Source: Pseudomonas cerasi (GTDB lineage Bacteria > Pseudomonadota > Gammaproteobacteria > Pseudomonadales > Pseudomonadaceae). Taken from it: DNA of 64,000 nt. Shown one piece after another: positions 30,380 through 39,245 of this stretch. The stretch spans positions 186,001 through 250,000 of the forward strand of contig NZ_LT222319.1 of the NCBI RefSeq assembly GCF_900074915.1, read 5' to 3'. The notes under the pieces were generated by a model. The model was not told where the DNA came from. It made no database searches and saw nothing but the letters and a program-made list of their open reading frames with translations. The position numbers were made by a program, and so were the translations under genes. Numbering within the stretch: the first letter of the stretch is position 1; each line of letters opens with the position of its first letter.

Positions 30380-31530
30380 GCTCCAGCCGCGAGCTGTTGG
30401 CGCGGCTGGTGGCCTTCGACACCACCAGTCGCGAATCGAATCTGGCCCTGATCGATTTTGTGGGTGAATACCTCGAGCGCTTCGGCGTCTCCTGCGAGTT
30501 GATCTACAACGCGCAGAAAACCAAGGCCAATCTGTTCGCCACCATCGGCCCGGCTGACGTGCCAGGCATCGTATTGTCCGGCCACACTGACGTGGTGCCG
30601 GTCGACGGCCAGCCATGGACGTTCCCGCCGTTCGAACTGAGCGAAGCGGATGGCAAACTCTACGGCCGTGGCACTGCGGACATGAAAGGCTACATTGCCT
30701 GCGTGCTGGCGCTGGTTCCGGCGCTGACCCAGGCATCGCTGCACATGCCGGTGCATATCGCACTGTCCTACGACGAGGAAGTGGGTTGCCTGGGCGTACG
30801 CTCGTTACTGGCATCGCTGCGGGCGCGGCCGGTGAAGCCGATGCTGTGTGTGATTGGCGAGCCGACGGAGTTGCAGCCGGTGCTCGGCCACAAGGGCAAG
30901 GTCGCGGTGCGCTGCGATGTACAGGGTGCTGCCTGCCACTCGGCCCACGCGCCCAGTGGCGTCAACGCCATTGAGTATGCGGCGCAGTTGATCGGTGAAC
31001 TGGGTCGCCTGGGCGAAGCATTACGAGCAGTTGATGCCCTTGACGAGCGCTTTGATCCGCCGTTTTCGACCATTCAGACCGGCGTGATCAACGGCGGCAC
31101 GGCCTTGAACATCGTGCCCGAGCAGTGCCGTTTCGATTTCGAAGTGCGTGCGCTCCCCACCCTGGACCCGCAGCAGATCGTTACTGCCATGCACGTATAC
31201 GCCGAGCAAAAACTATTGCCGGCCATGCAGGCCGTCAGTGCCCGGAGCGAGATCCGGTTCACTGAACTGTCGAGCTATCCGGGACTGGATATTCCCCAGC
31301 ACAGCCAGGCGGCGGAATTGATTGCCGGATTCTGTGGCTCCCGAGCGTTTGGCACAGTGGCGTTCGGAACCGAAGGCGGGTTGTTCGACCAGTCAGGCAT
31401 TCCGGCTGTGGTCTGCGGACCAGGCAGCATGGAGCAAGGGCACAAGCCGGACGAGTTCATCAGCGTCGCGCAACTTGACGCCTGTGACGAGATGCTCAAA
31501 CGTGTACTGGCGTTCGCGTCGCAGCCATGA
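30376..31530 (+). CDS. M20 peptidase, acetylornithine deacetylase-like
   Basis: The 384-residue M20 metallohydrolase has the first zinc motif SGHTDVVPVDG, the bridging YGRGTADMKG, the catalytic YDEEVGCLG and the late FGTEGGLFDQSGIPAVVCGPG. It is closest in feel to ArgE-type N-acyl-ornithine deacetylases. The operon context makes a catabolic deacylation role as likely as arginine synthesis, so I leave the symbol blank. It overlaps DUF1028 by four bases and ends the run, with a 9-bp hairpin at 31558-31589. Confidence 0.88.
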   Translation: MSSSRELLARLVAFDTTSRESNLALIDFVGEYLERFGVSCELIYNAQKTKANLFATIGPADVPGIVLSGHTDVVPVDGQPWTFPPFELSEADGKLYGRGTADMKGYIACVLALVPALTQASLHMPVHIALSYDEEVGCLGVRSLLASLRARPVKPMLCVIGEPTELQPVLGHKGKVAVRCDVQGAACHSAHAPSGVNAIEYAAQLIGELGRLGEALRAVDALDERFDPPFSTIQTGVINGGTALNIVPEQCRFDFEVRALPTLDPQQIVTAMHVYAEQKLLPAMQAVSARSEIRFTELSSYPGLDIPQHSQAAELIAGFCGSRAFGTVAFGTEGGLFDQSGIPAVVCGPGSMEQGHKPDEFISVAQLDACDEMLKRVLAFASQP

Positions 31531-31643
31531 ATCGCCCCTGATTTCAGTGATACAGTTGCGCGCCGAAATACGCTAACGACTCGGCGCGCCAGTCATGGAC
31601 TGGCCACTCTTCCCGGCTACTCGAACGTTCTATGGATGGAAGC

Positions 31644-32261
31644 ATGACTGACAAACGTCCCCTTACTCGCTGGTCCCTGGCCGCAACTCTATTGCTGTGT
31701 GTTGGCACGTCGGTTTTCGCTCAGGACTCGGCACTGCATTCCGGCAAATACGAGCAGTTGATGCTGGCCGTGACGCCTGATCATCAAGTCGAGGGTTATT
31801 ACTCGGAGACGCGCGGCGAGGCATTCAGCTGTGCGTTCTATCTGCAAGGCAAGGTCGAGGCCGGGAAGGGCGCAGCGGTGTCGTCCTGGCTTGATGACGT
31901 CTACCCAGGAACACTGAAGGCCTCGGCTGATGGCGTGGTTCTGACGATAGAGCAAGGCCGGCAGCACCCTGGCTGCATGAACGTGTTGGTACCGGACATC
32001 GTCACCGGCATGGATCTGACCCGGACCGCCAGCAAACAGTGGGTCGGTCTGGTGACCGTCACCGCGGACAAGGCCTGGCTGCAAAAAACACCGAATGCCA
32101 AAGCCACCCGAGGCGCCTATATCGTCAAGGATGACGTTGTCGGGGTTCTGGCATTCAAGGATGGCGCGGCTCAGGTCGAGTTCATCAATGCCAATGATCG
32201 CTCGTTTACCGGGTGGATCAGTCAGGACCAATATGCGCGGTTGGCCGCGCCCGGACGCTGA
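31644..32261 (+). CDS. Secreted hypothetical protein
   Basis: The 205-residue protein has a clear signal peptide (LAATLLLCVGTSVFA, cut before QDSALHSG). The C-terminal third (VTADKAWLQKTPNAKATRGAYIVKDDVVGVL) looks like an SH3b-type repeat. I chose the ATG at 31644, which has GGATGGA just upstream, over the ATG at 31632. A periplasmic or surface location is likely; function unknown. Confidence 0.8.
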   Translation: MTDKRPLTRWSLAATLLLCVGTSVFAQDSALHSGKYEQLMLAVTPDHQVEGYYSETRGEAFSCAFYLQGKVEAGKGAAVSSWLDDVYPGTLKASADGVVLTIEQGRQHPGCMNVLVPDIVTGMDLTRTASKQWVGLVTVTADKAWLQKTPNAKATRGAYIVKDDVVGVLAFKDGAAQVEFINANDRSFTGWISQDQYARLAAPGR

Positions 32262-32276
32262 TGCCGGACGGGGAGG

Positions 32277-33194
32277 TCAGCCAATCTGCCGCACTCTGCT
32301 GAGATCCGTCGAGGGCGGGCAGCCAAACTGGCGGCTGTACTCCCTGCTGAATTGCGAAGGGCTTTCATAGCCGACGCGATAGCAGGCGCTGGAGGCGTCC
32401 AGGCCTTCATTGATGATCAGCCGTCGAGCTTCTTGCAGGCGCAGCTTTTTCTGATACTGCAACGGGCTCATGGCCGTCAACGCCTTGAATCGGTGGTGCA
32501 GCGTCGAATTCCCCAGGTTGGCCATGCGCGCTAGCTCGTCGATGCGCAGCGGCTCGGTGTAATGACTGTTCAGCCAGTCGACCGCCCGCGTAACGCGATG
32601 CGTCTGCGAATCCCCGACCGCGATTTCGTAGAGTCGCCGCCCGTTGTTGCCGCGCAGCAGCCGGTAGTAGAGCTCCCGAAGTGCGAGAGGCGCGAGCATG
32701 CCGATGTCGCGAGGCGTGTCGAGCAGGCGCACCAGCCTCAACACCGTCTCCAGCAATGGCTGATCCATCGGCTCAAGAAACAGGCTCCGCTGCGGCTCGT
32801 CCGGAACGCCGTTCAGTGGCGCCTCCGCAATGAGCTGGGCAATGTGCGCAGGCTCGAAATCCAGACGAATACACAGATAGGGTGCCTCGCCACTCGCTTC
32901 AAGCACGCGCCCGGCGACCGGCACAGTCACCGCGACGATCAGGTAGTTGAGCGGGTCGTACACATACTGCTCATCGCCCAGCGCAACCTCCTTGCGACCT
33001 TGAACGATCACGCAAAGGGCTGGCCGATGCAGCGCATGAATCAGCTCGGACGGCGCGTCGCAGCGGGTAACGTGCAGCGGTGCAATAGCGGTTTCATAAA
33101 CACCGGGTGCCGCAAAGCGCTGCGTCAGCAACTGGATGATTTCAGCCCGGCAAACATCGGTGCCCGGAGCGCTCGCGGCATTGTGTGTATCCAT
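32277..33194 (-). CDS. AraC-family transcriptional regulator
   Basis: The 305-residue protein has an AraC-type N-terminal cupin (AraC_N: LHVTRCDAPSELIHAL, PALCVIVQGRKEVALGD) and two C-terminal HTH motifs (RIDELARMANLGNSTLHHRF and SACYRVGYESPSQFSREYSR). The start at 33194 gives MDTHNAAS; the frame upstream is non-coding in character. It is divergent from the SDR gene at 33430, which it probably controls. Confidence 0.92.
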   Translation of the reverse strand: MDTHNAASAPGTDVCRAEIIQLLTQRFAAPGVYETAIAPLHVTRCDAPSELIHALHRPALCVIVQGRKEVALGDEQYVYDPLNYLIVAVTVPVAGRVLEASGEAPYLCIRLDFEPAHIAQLIAEAPLNGVPDEPQRSLFLEPMDQPLLETVLRLVRLLDTPRDIGMLAPLALRELYYRLLRGNNGRRLYEIAVGDSQTHRVTRAVDWLNSHYTEPLRIDELARMANLGNSTLHHRFKALTAMSPLQYQKKLRLQEARRLIINEGLDASSACYRVGYESPSQFSREYSRQFGCPPSTDLSRVRQIG

Positions 33195-33429
33195 GAAGAA
33201 CCCCGTCCCAAAGTCAGTGTTGCTGCACGCCTTTCCTTTGCATCGAACTCCATCATAGCGGCCATTGTGCGGCGATTCAGCGTAAGGCAGACCCACAGAC
33301 AGGAATAGGCAAGTGTCGCGCAGGTATCGGCATGCGCGCAGTGATGAGCGACTCGTAGCATGGTCATCGCAATCAGTTTGAGCCGCGCGCTGAAACTGAG
33401 CCAACGATGACTCACGAGGAAAGCCAGTC

Positions 33430-34164
33430 ATGTCGAACATTCAAGGCAAGGTCGTACTGATCACAGGTGCCAGCAGCGGCATTGGCGAAGCTGCCGCCCG
33501 ACTCATCGCGGCCAAGGGCGCACACATGGTGCTGGGCGCTCGGCGCATCGAGCGTCTGCAGACGTTGGCGGCAGACATCGAAGCGCAGGGCGGCTCGGCA
33601 CGCTTCCGCGCGCTGGACGTGACCGATGCGCTCGACATGCAAGCCTTTGTCGACTTCGCCACACACGCGTTCGGCAAGATCGACGTGATCATCAACAACG
33701 CCGGCGTCATGCCCCTGTCGCCGCTCGCCGCACTGAAAATCGAAGAGTGGAACCAGATGCTCGACGTCAACGTGCGCGGCGTACTGCACGGCATTGCCGC
33801 CGTGCTGCCGAGCATGCAAGCGCAAGGGCATGGCCAGATCATCAACATCTCGTCCATCGGCGGCCTCGCCGTTTCCCCGACCGCCGCAGTGTACTGCGCC
33901 ACCAAATTCGCTGTTCGTGCCATCTCCGATGGTCTTCGGCAGGAAACCGACAAAATCCGCGTCACCGTCGTCTGCCCAGGCGTGGTCGAATCAGAACTGG
34001 CCGACTCGATTTCCGACGAGACCGCGCGCGAAGCGATGAAAGCATTTCGAAAGGTTGCGCTGGAGCCGGATGCGATCGCACGTGCGCTTGTTTATGCGGT
34101 CGAGCAGCCGGACGGGGTGGATGTGAGCGAGATTGTGGTGCGGCCTACGGGGAGTGCTTATTGA
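33430..34164 (+). CDS. Short-chain dehydrogenase/reductase
   Basis: The 244-residue classical SDR has the cofactor motif TGASSGIG, the NNAG motif (IINNAGVM), catalytic Ser in INISSIGG and YxxxK in YCATK. The end of the second strand (GARRIERL) suggests preference for NADPH. The substrate is unknown. The divergent AraC gene is the likely regulator. Confidence 0.93.
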   Translation: MSNIQGKVVLITGASSGIGEAAARLIAAKGAHMVLGARRIERLQTLAADIEAQGGSARFRALDVTDALDMQAFVDFATHAFGKIDVIINNAGVMPLSPLAALKIEEWNQMLDVNVRGVLHGIAAVLPSMQAQGHGQIINISSIGGLAVSPTAAVYCATKFAVRAISDGLRQETDKIRVTVVCPGVVESELADSISDETAREAMKAFRKVALEPDAIARALVYAVEQPDGVDVSEIVVRPTGSAY

Positions 34165-34177
34165 GCTGCAGGCTTGA

Positions 34178-34612
34178 CTAAGGTGAGCAGGGCACCGTTG
34201 AGGACGGTGTCGTGATGAACAGTTCAAGTTTTATCTCGACCAACCTGACATTGTCTCGTTCGATCGTCTTGGTTTTGATCGGCTCTTTTGCGAACCCTCG
34301 CTGATGGTAAAAATCGATGGCAGGGGCATTGCTCTCCAGCACCCAAACGACAACTCTGGTGCGGCCAGCGGATTGAAAGAGAGGCATCACATGGTCGAAC
34401 AGCTCTCGCCCAATGCCCTGGCGTGTTTGCATTGGGCTGACATAGATGGCCTGTATTTCCGAGACGCCGCGGTCTTCGGGATGTTCCCTGTCAGCCCCGG
34501 TTGCCATCCAGCCCAAGACCCGGTCTAACCTGTCGACTTTGACGTAAAGGTCCGATTCGCCTGAAGCGATCTCCTTGGTCCAATGGGACAGCCTCGCCTC
34601 GAGCGTTATCCG
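34178..34612 (-). pseudogene. GNAT acetyltransferase remnant without a normal start
   Basis: The frame encodes a convincing GNAT C-terminal half: IQAIYVSPMQTRQGIGRELF (acetyl-CoA loop Q-T-R-Q-G-I-G) and WVLESNAPAIDFYHQRGF. In-frame text continues upstream (LEARLSHWTKEIASGESDLYVKVD) as expected for the N-terminal half. It then meets a TGA near 34640 with no ATG, GTG or TTG in a sensible place for a full domain. A frameshift or truncation is likely, at the edge of the accessory island. Confidence 0.6.
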
Positions 34613-34787
34613 ATGTAGGGAATGATGACCTCATAGGCACCTCTCCATGCTGACTACGCTGGTCTCAGCCGGCAATTAGATACTACTCAGTTCGCCTTTT
34701 TATGCCGTTCAGTTGCATGGCGCCGCGTATAGAGTTATGCCGGCTCATAGTAGTTTGAATAAACTTCTGGTCGGCAGCTCTGAAGTT

Positions 34788-36050
34788 TTATAGTTTGCGG
34801 AAAACCATCAAACTCTCTGCCAATTCTTCCCTGCCGCCTTGCTGTGCCGAAGAGCGCATCGAGCGAAACGCCTCTGTGCGTATAGCTTCAAATCCGCATG
34901 TGGGAGCAAGCTCGGTCAAAATTTCAGCTACGGGAATGTGGATATTCGCGTAAAGGCTGTCTCCCACTACCGCCCAAATTTCACCGTGAGCGGGCAATCG
35001 GCTAGCTAAAGCGTTCATCACCCCCGACATGTCAGCAAAATAGCCATCAACCATGTTTGGAATCCAGCGACTCCACAAAACTCCACGGCTAGCATGCAGC
35101 TTTTCAGATACGGCATCCAACGTGTTGGAGCCGATCGGACGCGGTGCATAGGTGCGCAGAGTCTGTACATGCGAAGCCAATGTAGATTGCCGCAGGTTTT
35201 TGTTATCTGCGGAGTCGTTAAGGTATCCCAGAGTCCATAGCTCAATATTGTAAACGTCGGTGTAATCGAATGAGTTGGGGTACGGTGGGGAAAAGACAGC
35301 AAGATCCGCCATGGGCGCTTTCGAGATCGTTTGACGGCAATCACCGCGAATTAGCGTGTACTGCGAAACGGGTCGGGAAGCGTAGCGAGCGATCTCATAC
35401 AATGCTTTTTGTACCCTTGTCAGAAACTGCTGATCGACCGCGTCGGCCGTATGCTTTCTCGACTGCCAGTTCTGCCTGTAGCGGCGACCTTTGCCACTGA
35501 TTAGGACATTGCTCACTTCAACCAGAAACCCACCCAAAATTGCTCTGAAGAACATTTGATGGACTGGGTTGTATAGGCCGGCAATTGCCATTCGGTACGA
35601 CTCGATCTTTTGAGCAACTTCATATTCGAAAAGCCAGCGGTTATTAACTCCTGGCGCGACGAATGTAGCCGGCAGCCAGCTCAGATCGTGATTTCCTCGC
35701 ATACGACGAACCGCGCGAATAATCTGGCCTAAGTCATGAGTCAGCGATGAGCCGTCATATGGAGAAAGTTTGGCTTCAATAAGGTCGGCTAGATAGGGAT
35801 TGACCTCCATCGTAACGGGCTCAACTCCTAGGAATTGACAAGCCAATGCAGTCGTTCCTGACCCACCAAAAGGATCAATACATGTGCGAACAGGGAGGTG
35901 GCTTTCTCTTACCGCTCGCGCAACGAGCTCAGGCGCGAATGCTTCCTTGAAATGACGCCATGTCTGAAAAGGGAGCTTTTCTGCGCCGGCATTTGTCCCT
36001 AACGTGTTGATCTTGCGGCCTTTAGTCCATTGATCGAAAGCGATCTGCAT
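34788..36050 (-). CDS. DNA methyltransferase (N4-cytosine / N6-adenine type) of the defence island
   Basis: The 420-residue protein has an S-adenosylmethionine motif I CIDPFGGSGTTALA (residues 58-70), acidic EVNPYLADL after it and the catalytic motif IV FSPPYPNSFDYTDVYN (SPPY at 254-257). SPPY points to N4-methylcytosine more than N6-methyladenine. Motif I precedes motif IV, the reverse of most DPF-x-GSGTT (beta-class) enzymes. It is transcribed away from the ATPase-middle protein-nuclease operon, with an inverted repeat between them. It probably marks host DNA for a restriction-like system (inference). Base composition is AT-richer than the core genes. Confidence 0.88.
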   Translation of the reverse strand: MQIAFDQWTKGRKINTLGTNAGAEKLPFQTWRHFKEAFAPELVARAVRESHLPVRTCIDPFGGSGTTALACQFLGVEPVTMEVNPYLADLIEAKLSPYDGSSLTHDLGQIIRAVRRMRGNHDLSWLPATFVAPGVNNRWLFEYEVAQKIESYRMAIAGLYNPVHQMFFRAILGGFLVEVSNVLISGKGRRYRQNWQSRKHTADAVDQQFLTRVQKALYEIARYASRPVSQYTLIRGDCRQTISKAPMADLAVFSPPYPNSFDYTDVYNIELWTLGYLNDSADNKNLRQSTLASHVQTLRTYAPRPIGSNTLDAVSEKLHASRGVLWSRWIPNMVDGYFADMSGVMNALASRLPAHGEIWAVVGDSLYANIHIPVAEILTELAPTCGFEAIRTEAFRSMRSSAQQGGREELAESLMVFRKL

Positions 36051-36101
36051 ATCCGTCCCCTATCATTTCAAGCGAATTGCAACAACTAGAAATTTTGTGC
36101 T

Positions 36102-36137
36102 AAATATACGCATATTTAAAAAAATATGCGTATATTT
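36102..36137. promoter_or_regulatory. Perfect 16-bp inverted repeat in the divergent defence promoter
   Basis: AAATATACGCATATTT (36102-36117) and its exact reverse complement AAATATGCGTATATTT (36122-36137) are separated by four A residues. Each arm is itself partly palindromic (ATAT...ATAT). The site lies 52 bp before the methyltransferase start and just before the HTH regulator gene, where an operator shared by both directions would be expected. Confidence 0.7.
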
Positions 36138-36139
36138 TT

Positions 36140-36484
36140 ATGAATCGGAAAGATGCTGCAGAAGCTATCTGATGCTCACTTGCCGCCTTTTTCACTACGA
36201 AAGGCTTGACACAGGCACAGGTAGCGGAGTGCTATGGTGTCTCGCAAAGCTGGGTGGGCCGAATATACAAAGGCGAGTTCGGCATGCGTGCCGAGTCAGT
36301 ACAGAAGATGTGCTGCGACGCCAATGTTCCGTTTTTGTCGCGCCAGCCGGCTCATGACTAGCCAGAAAAATCAACTAGACTTCGTCTCGCCCTTCTCTTG
36401 GACAGTGTCTGGGAGGGTACGGAAGAGGATGCGAAAGCTCTGACAGAAGCCCTGCGGGCCATTAAGCGGCTCCGCCGCTGCTGA
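36140..36484 (+). pseudogene. Small HTH regulator gene with two in-frame stops
   Basis: One frame from the ATG at 36140 reads MNRKDAAEAI, TGA at 36170-36172, then CSLAAFFTTKGLTQAQVAEC and YGVSQSWVGRIYKGEFGM, an HTH of Cro/XRE character. A TAG at 36359-36361 follows, then PEKSTRLRLALLLDSVWEGT and EEDAKALTEALRAIKRLRRC before the final TGA at 36482. All three segments look coding and share a frame, so the ancestral gene was about 114 codons. CGA-to-TGA is a simple explanation of the first stop. It would have regulated the divergent methyltransferase and operon like a controller protein. An alternative is two separate small genes using rare starts. Confidence 0.65.
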
Positions 36485-36529
36485 CAGTTGAGACCTCGCG
36501 TTAAGCAGCATATATATAAGGAGATAAAT

Positions 36530-38563
36530 GTGCGTACCAGCATCAGCCTTCCCGTTATTGAACGATTGGTAGTCCGGAATTTTTCACTTTATCCAGGCAA
36601 GCACGGTAGCGGCATAGATATCATTTTTGACAACGGGATTAGCGTCATCGCAGGCATTAACGGCATAGGTAAAACCACGTTACTGACGTTATTGCTGAGG
36701 ATGCTGTTGGGACCAAGCAATCCAGAAAAAGCCACAAAAAATGTGGGCCGTGTAAGCCAGCGACGTTTGGTTGAACCGAAGAAATTTGATTTTTTCTCGA
36801 GCCGAGTGCCCGAGAAGCTTGGCGAAGACTCTTTCGCCACGTTGCACTTCAGTGTTGGTGGAAGGAAAATAGAAGTTGCGCGATACATGCGGGATATGCG
36901 CATTAAAAGTGTGAAAATATCCGGTCGCAAGCATGTTCACAGCAGTGAAACCGACTTTATTGAAGAGTTAGCTGATATGAGCGGCGTACTCTCAGCGTAC
37001 GATTTTCATATGATAGTAAGGTACCTACAGTTTTTTGGCGAAGATCGTCTTCCACTGCTTTGGGAGCCCGCAGCGCAGTTTGAATTCTTCAAAGTGCTAT
37101 TTTTTGATAAGTCGACTGCCGAAACCCTGAACAGACTTTTCGCCGCAATTCAAAAGATAGATTCTGAATATCGCAACAGAACTAATATATTTAACCGGAA
37201 AAGAGATTCACTTCCTTCCCCAGCACGTCCCACTATCTCAATTGAGGCTGAGACCACAGAAGGCCAGTTGAAGGAGGCGAGAGAAACAGCTGCTGAGGCT
37301 GAGGTCGAGTACCTTAGGATAAAAGAAGAATATGATTCATTGTACAAAGAAGAAAGGCAGCTTTTGCTACAGAGCGACGATGGGGAAATTCGGCTTGCTG
37401 AACTAGAGGCTCAGTTTTCCCAAGCAGAGGCTAAGTTCATTTTAAAGTCATTGCCAACGCTGAAAGACAAAGAGCGTTTTTTGATGCAAGGCTATGCCAC
37501 GGGTTGTGGTTGTTTTATATGTGGTACGAAATCTAAAAAGCAAATGCCCGGGATCAGTAAGAAAATTCGAAAGGGGCATTGTTTTGTCTGCGACTCTCAG
37601 ACGGCAGCAACAAACTCTGCCAACGTCACACCAATAAGCTCCATCGAGATTCGCAAAATCGAAGATAGTATGGACTCAATTAGGCATAGTCTTTCGGCGA
37701 ATAAAGATAAGTTGGCCGATATTGCGGAGCATATCACCCGAGTCACACCACTCATGAGGTCCGCCACAACGAAGCGTGCATTATCCATACAAGTTGTCGA
37801 GGCAATGGATACCCTCCGTCCAGCCGATCAAGGACAGCAAGCATATGACGTCTACTCGGAGATGGACAGAGAGCAGGCTGAATTGGACGAACTATCCAGG
37901 AACCGCAAAAACTACACAGCAGAGTATCGGGCTGCGGTTGATAGCGCACAGGAAAAGATGTCAGGTCTCAAAGCTGATCTCGAAGCTCGACTTACGAATT
38001 ACGCAATGGAGTTTCTACAAGAGCAAGTAAGTGTGGCGTTCAGTCGTCAAACGCCCTTCAAAATCGCCACTGGCGCTGATCGCGTTAATATCCCAGCATT
38101 TACGATTAAAATGACCTCTAGTACGCATAAATTACTGAGCGAGCGCTCTAATAGCAGCAGTGTATCGGAGTCTCAGAAGGAATTTCTTGATCTCGCATTC
38201 CGCATGACCCTGCTAGATATGGTCAACAACCAAGGCAATAAGATGTTGGTGATCGAAACTCCTGAGGCAAGTCTGGATAGTTGGTTTATGCGGCGAGCGG
38301 CCGATTTGATGCGCAGTTTTGCACCAGAGGACTCTACAGCGCCGCGAAAGGTCATTGCAACATCCAACCTGAACGGCACTGAAATGATTCCGGCGCTCCT
38401 GGGGCTCGTGGATACAAATGGGAAAACGTCGAAGCTATCCAGCCTAAGATCAAATCATTTTATAAACCTTCTCGAGTTGACTCCATCACCTGCTGCGCTT
38501 GCCCATGGTCAGGCTGCTCAATTGTTAAGCGAAGAGCTTGGGAGATTTTTAAATGTTGAGTGA
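36530..38563 (+). CDS. SMC/ABC-like ATPase of the defence operon
   Basis: The 677-residue protein starts at GTG 36530, with AAGGAG six bases upstream. Walker A is GINGIGKTT (residues 42-50), and the signature-like SVSESQKEFLDLAF (about 544-557) is followed by Walker B KMLVIETPEASLDS (571-583) with its D-loop. Two charged coiled-coil arms (about 240-315 and 375-490) flank a cysteine block: CGCFIC (326-331) and CFVC (351-354), a probable zinc site at the tip as in Rad50 hooks. Such ATPases act as sensors or motors on DNA in RecF/SbcC-like, Gabija-like and ABC three-component systems. It is the first gene of a tight three-gene operon. I cannot place it in a named subtype. Confidence 0.9.
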   Translation: MRTSISLPVIERLVVRNFSLYPGKHGSGIDIIFDNGISVIAGINGIGKTTLLTLLLRMLLGPSNPEKATKNVGRVSQRRLVEPKKFDFFSSRVPEKLGEDSFATLHFSVGGRKIEVARYMRDMRIKSVKISGRKHVHSSETDFIEELADMSGVLSAYDFHMIVRYLQFFGEDRLPLLWEPAAQFEFFKVLFFDKSTAETLNRLFAAIQKIDSEYRNRTNIFNRKRDSLPSPARPTISIEAETTEGQLKEARETAAEAEVEYLRIKEEYDSLYKEERQLLLQSDDGEIRLAELEAQFSQAEAKFILKSLPTLKDKERFLMQGYATGCGCFICGTKSKKQMPGISKKIRKGHCFVCDSQTAATNSANVTPISSIEIRKIEDSMDSIRHSLSANKDKLADIAEHITRVTPLMRSATTKRALSIQVVEAMDTLRPADQGQQAYDVYSEMDREQAELDELSRNRKNYTAEYRAAVDSAQEKMSGLKADLEARLTNYAMEFLQEQVSVAFSRQTPFKIATGADRVNIPAFTIKMTSSTHKLLSERSNSSSVSESQKEFLDLAFRMTLLDMVNNQGNKMLVIETPEASLDSWFMRRAADLMRSFAPEDSTAPRKVIATSNLNGTEMIPALLGLVDTNGKTSKLSSLRSNHFINLLELTPSPAALAHGQAAQLLSEELGRFLNVE

Positions 38564-39245
38564 TAAGACTCTGCTCAAACGAGACTATGAGAAACTGCAA
38601 TTTTTAAGGTGGGTACTTTTTTTGATTACTGCGGCTGAAGCAGCAGGTTTGAACTCATTAAGTAGGGCTCGGCTGCATTCACTGTTGTTTATGTCTTTTG
38701 CCTCGGCACGCTTTTATGGGCTGCAGCCGTTACGCCAGCGAGCTCAGCGAACCACTCATGGGCCGTACTATCGGGCGGCACATTTGGCATTGGGGCATCT
38801 AGTTTTTGCCGACTTGGTCGTCGTTACTGATTTCGAGGCACATCCCTCTCCTAAGGATCTACAGTTCGAAGGTATGTTTAAGTTAACGAGGAATGGTTTA
38901 CAAGTTTGCAATGTTCTTAGGCAGACAGATATGGGCATGAAGATTTATAGCTTCCTCTTGGATATTTGCTTAGGAGCCGTGCAGTCGCTGGAGGCCGAAG
39001 ACATTCCAGAAGATAGGGAAGACGTGTCGCTTGATCGGATGCTTGTGCAAGATTTGACGTACGTTTCTGCCTTAAACAGACCGGGTGATATGCTAATTAT
39101 TGAAGAGGAAGGAGACGAAAGTACGCCGACGGTAAAGGGGCTAAATTTGATTCAGTCTACTCTTGGCGAAAAGCTTCTTATTAATAAAAAGGATGTCTTA
39201 GGCGCCTACCAGTCAATCCTGCGGTCTCGAGCAGAGGTCGCTTAG
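38553..39245 (+). CDS. Middle component protein of the defence operon
   Basis: The 230-residue protein overlaps the ATPase gene by 11 bp and abuts the nuclease gene. Its N terminus resembles a winged-helix module (LSRARLHSLLFMSFASARFY, THGPYYRAAHLALGHLVFAD, then FKLTRNGLQVCNVL) similar in layout to the middle components of ABC three-component systems; this is inference by pattern, not a confirmed hit. No catalytic motif is visible. It probably bridges the ATPase and the nuclease. Confidence 0.82.
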   Translation: MLSDKTLLKRDYEKLQFLRWVLFLITAAEAAGLNSLSRARLHSLLFMSFASARFYGLQPLRQRAQRTTHGPYYRAAHLALGHLVFADLVVVTDFEAHPSPKDLQFEGMFKLTRNGLQVCNVLRQTDMGMKIYSFLLDICLGAVQSLEAEDIPEDREDVSLDRMLVQDLTYVSALNRPGDMLIIEEEGDESTPTVKGLNLIQSTLGEKLLINKKDVLGAYQSILRSRAEVA

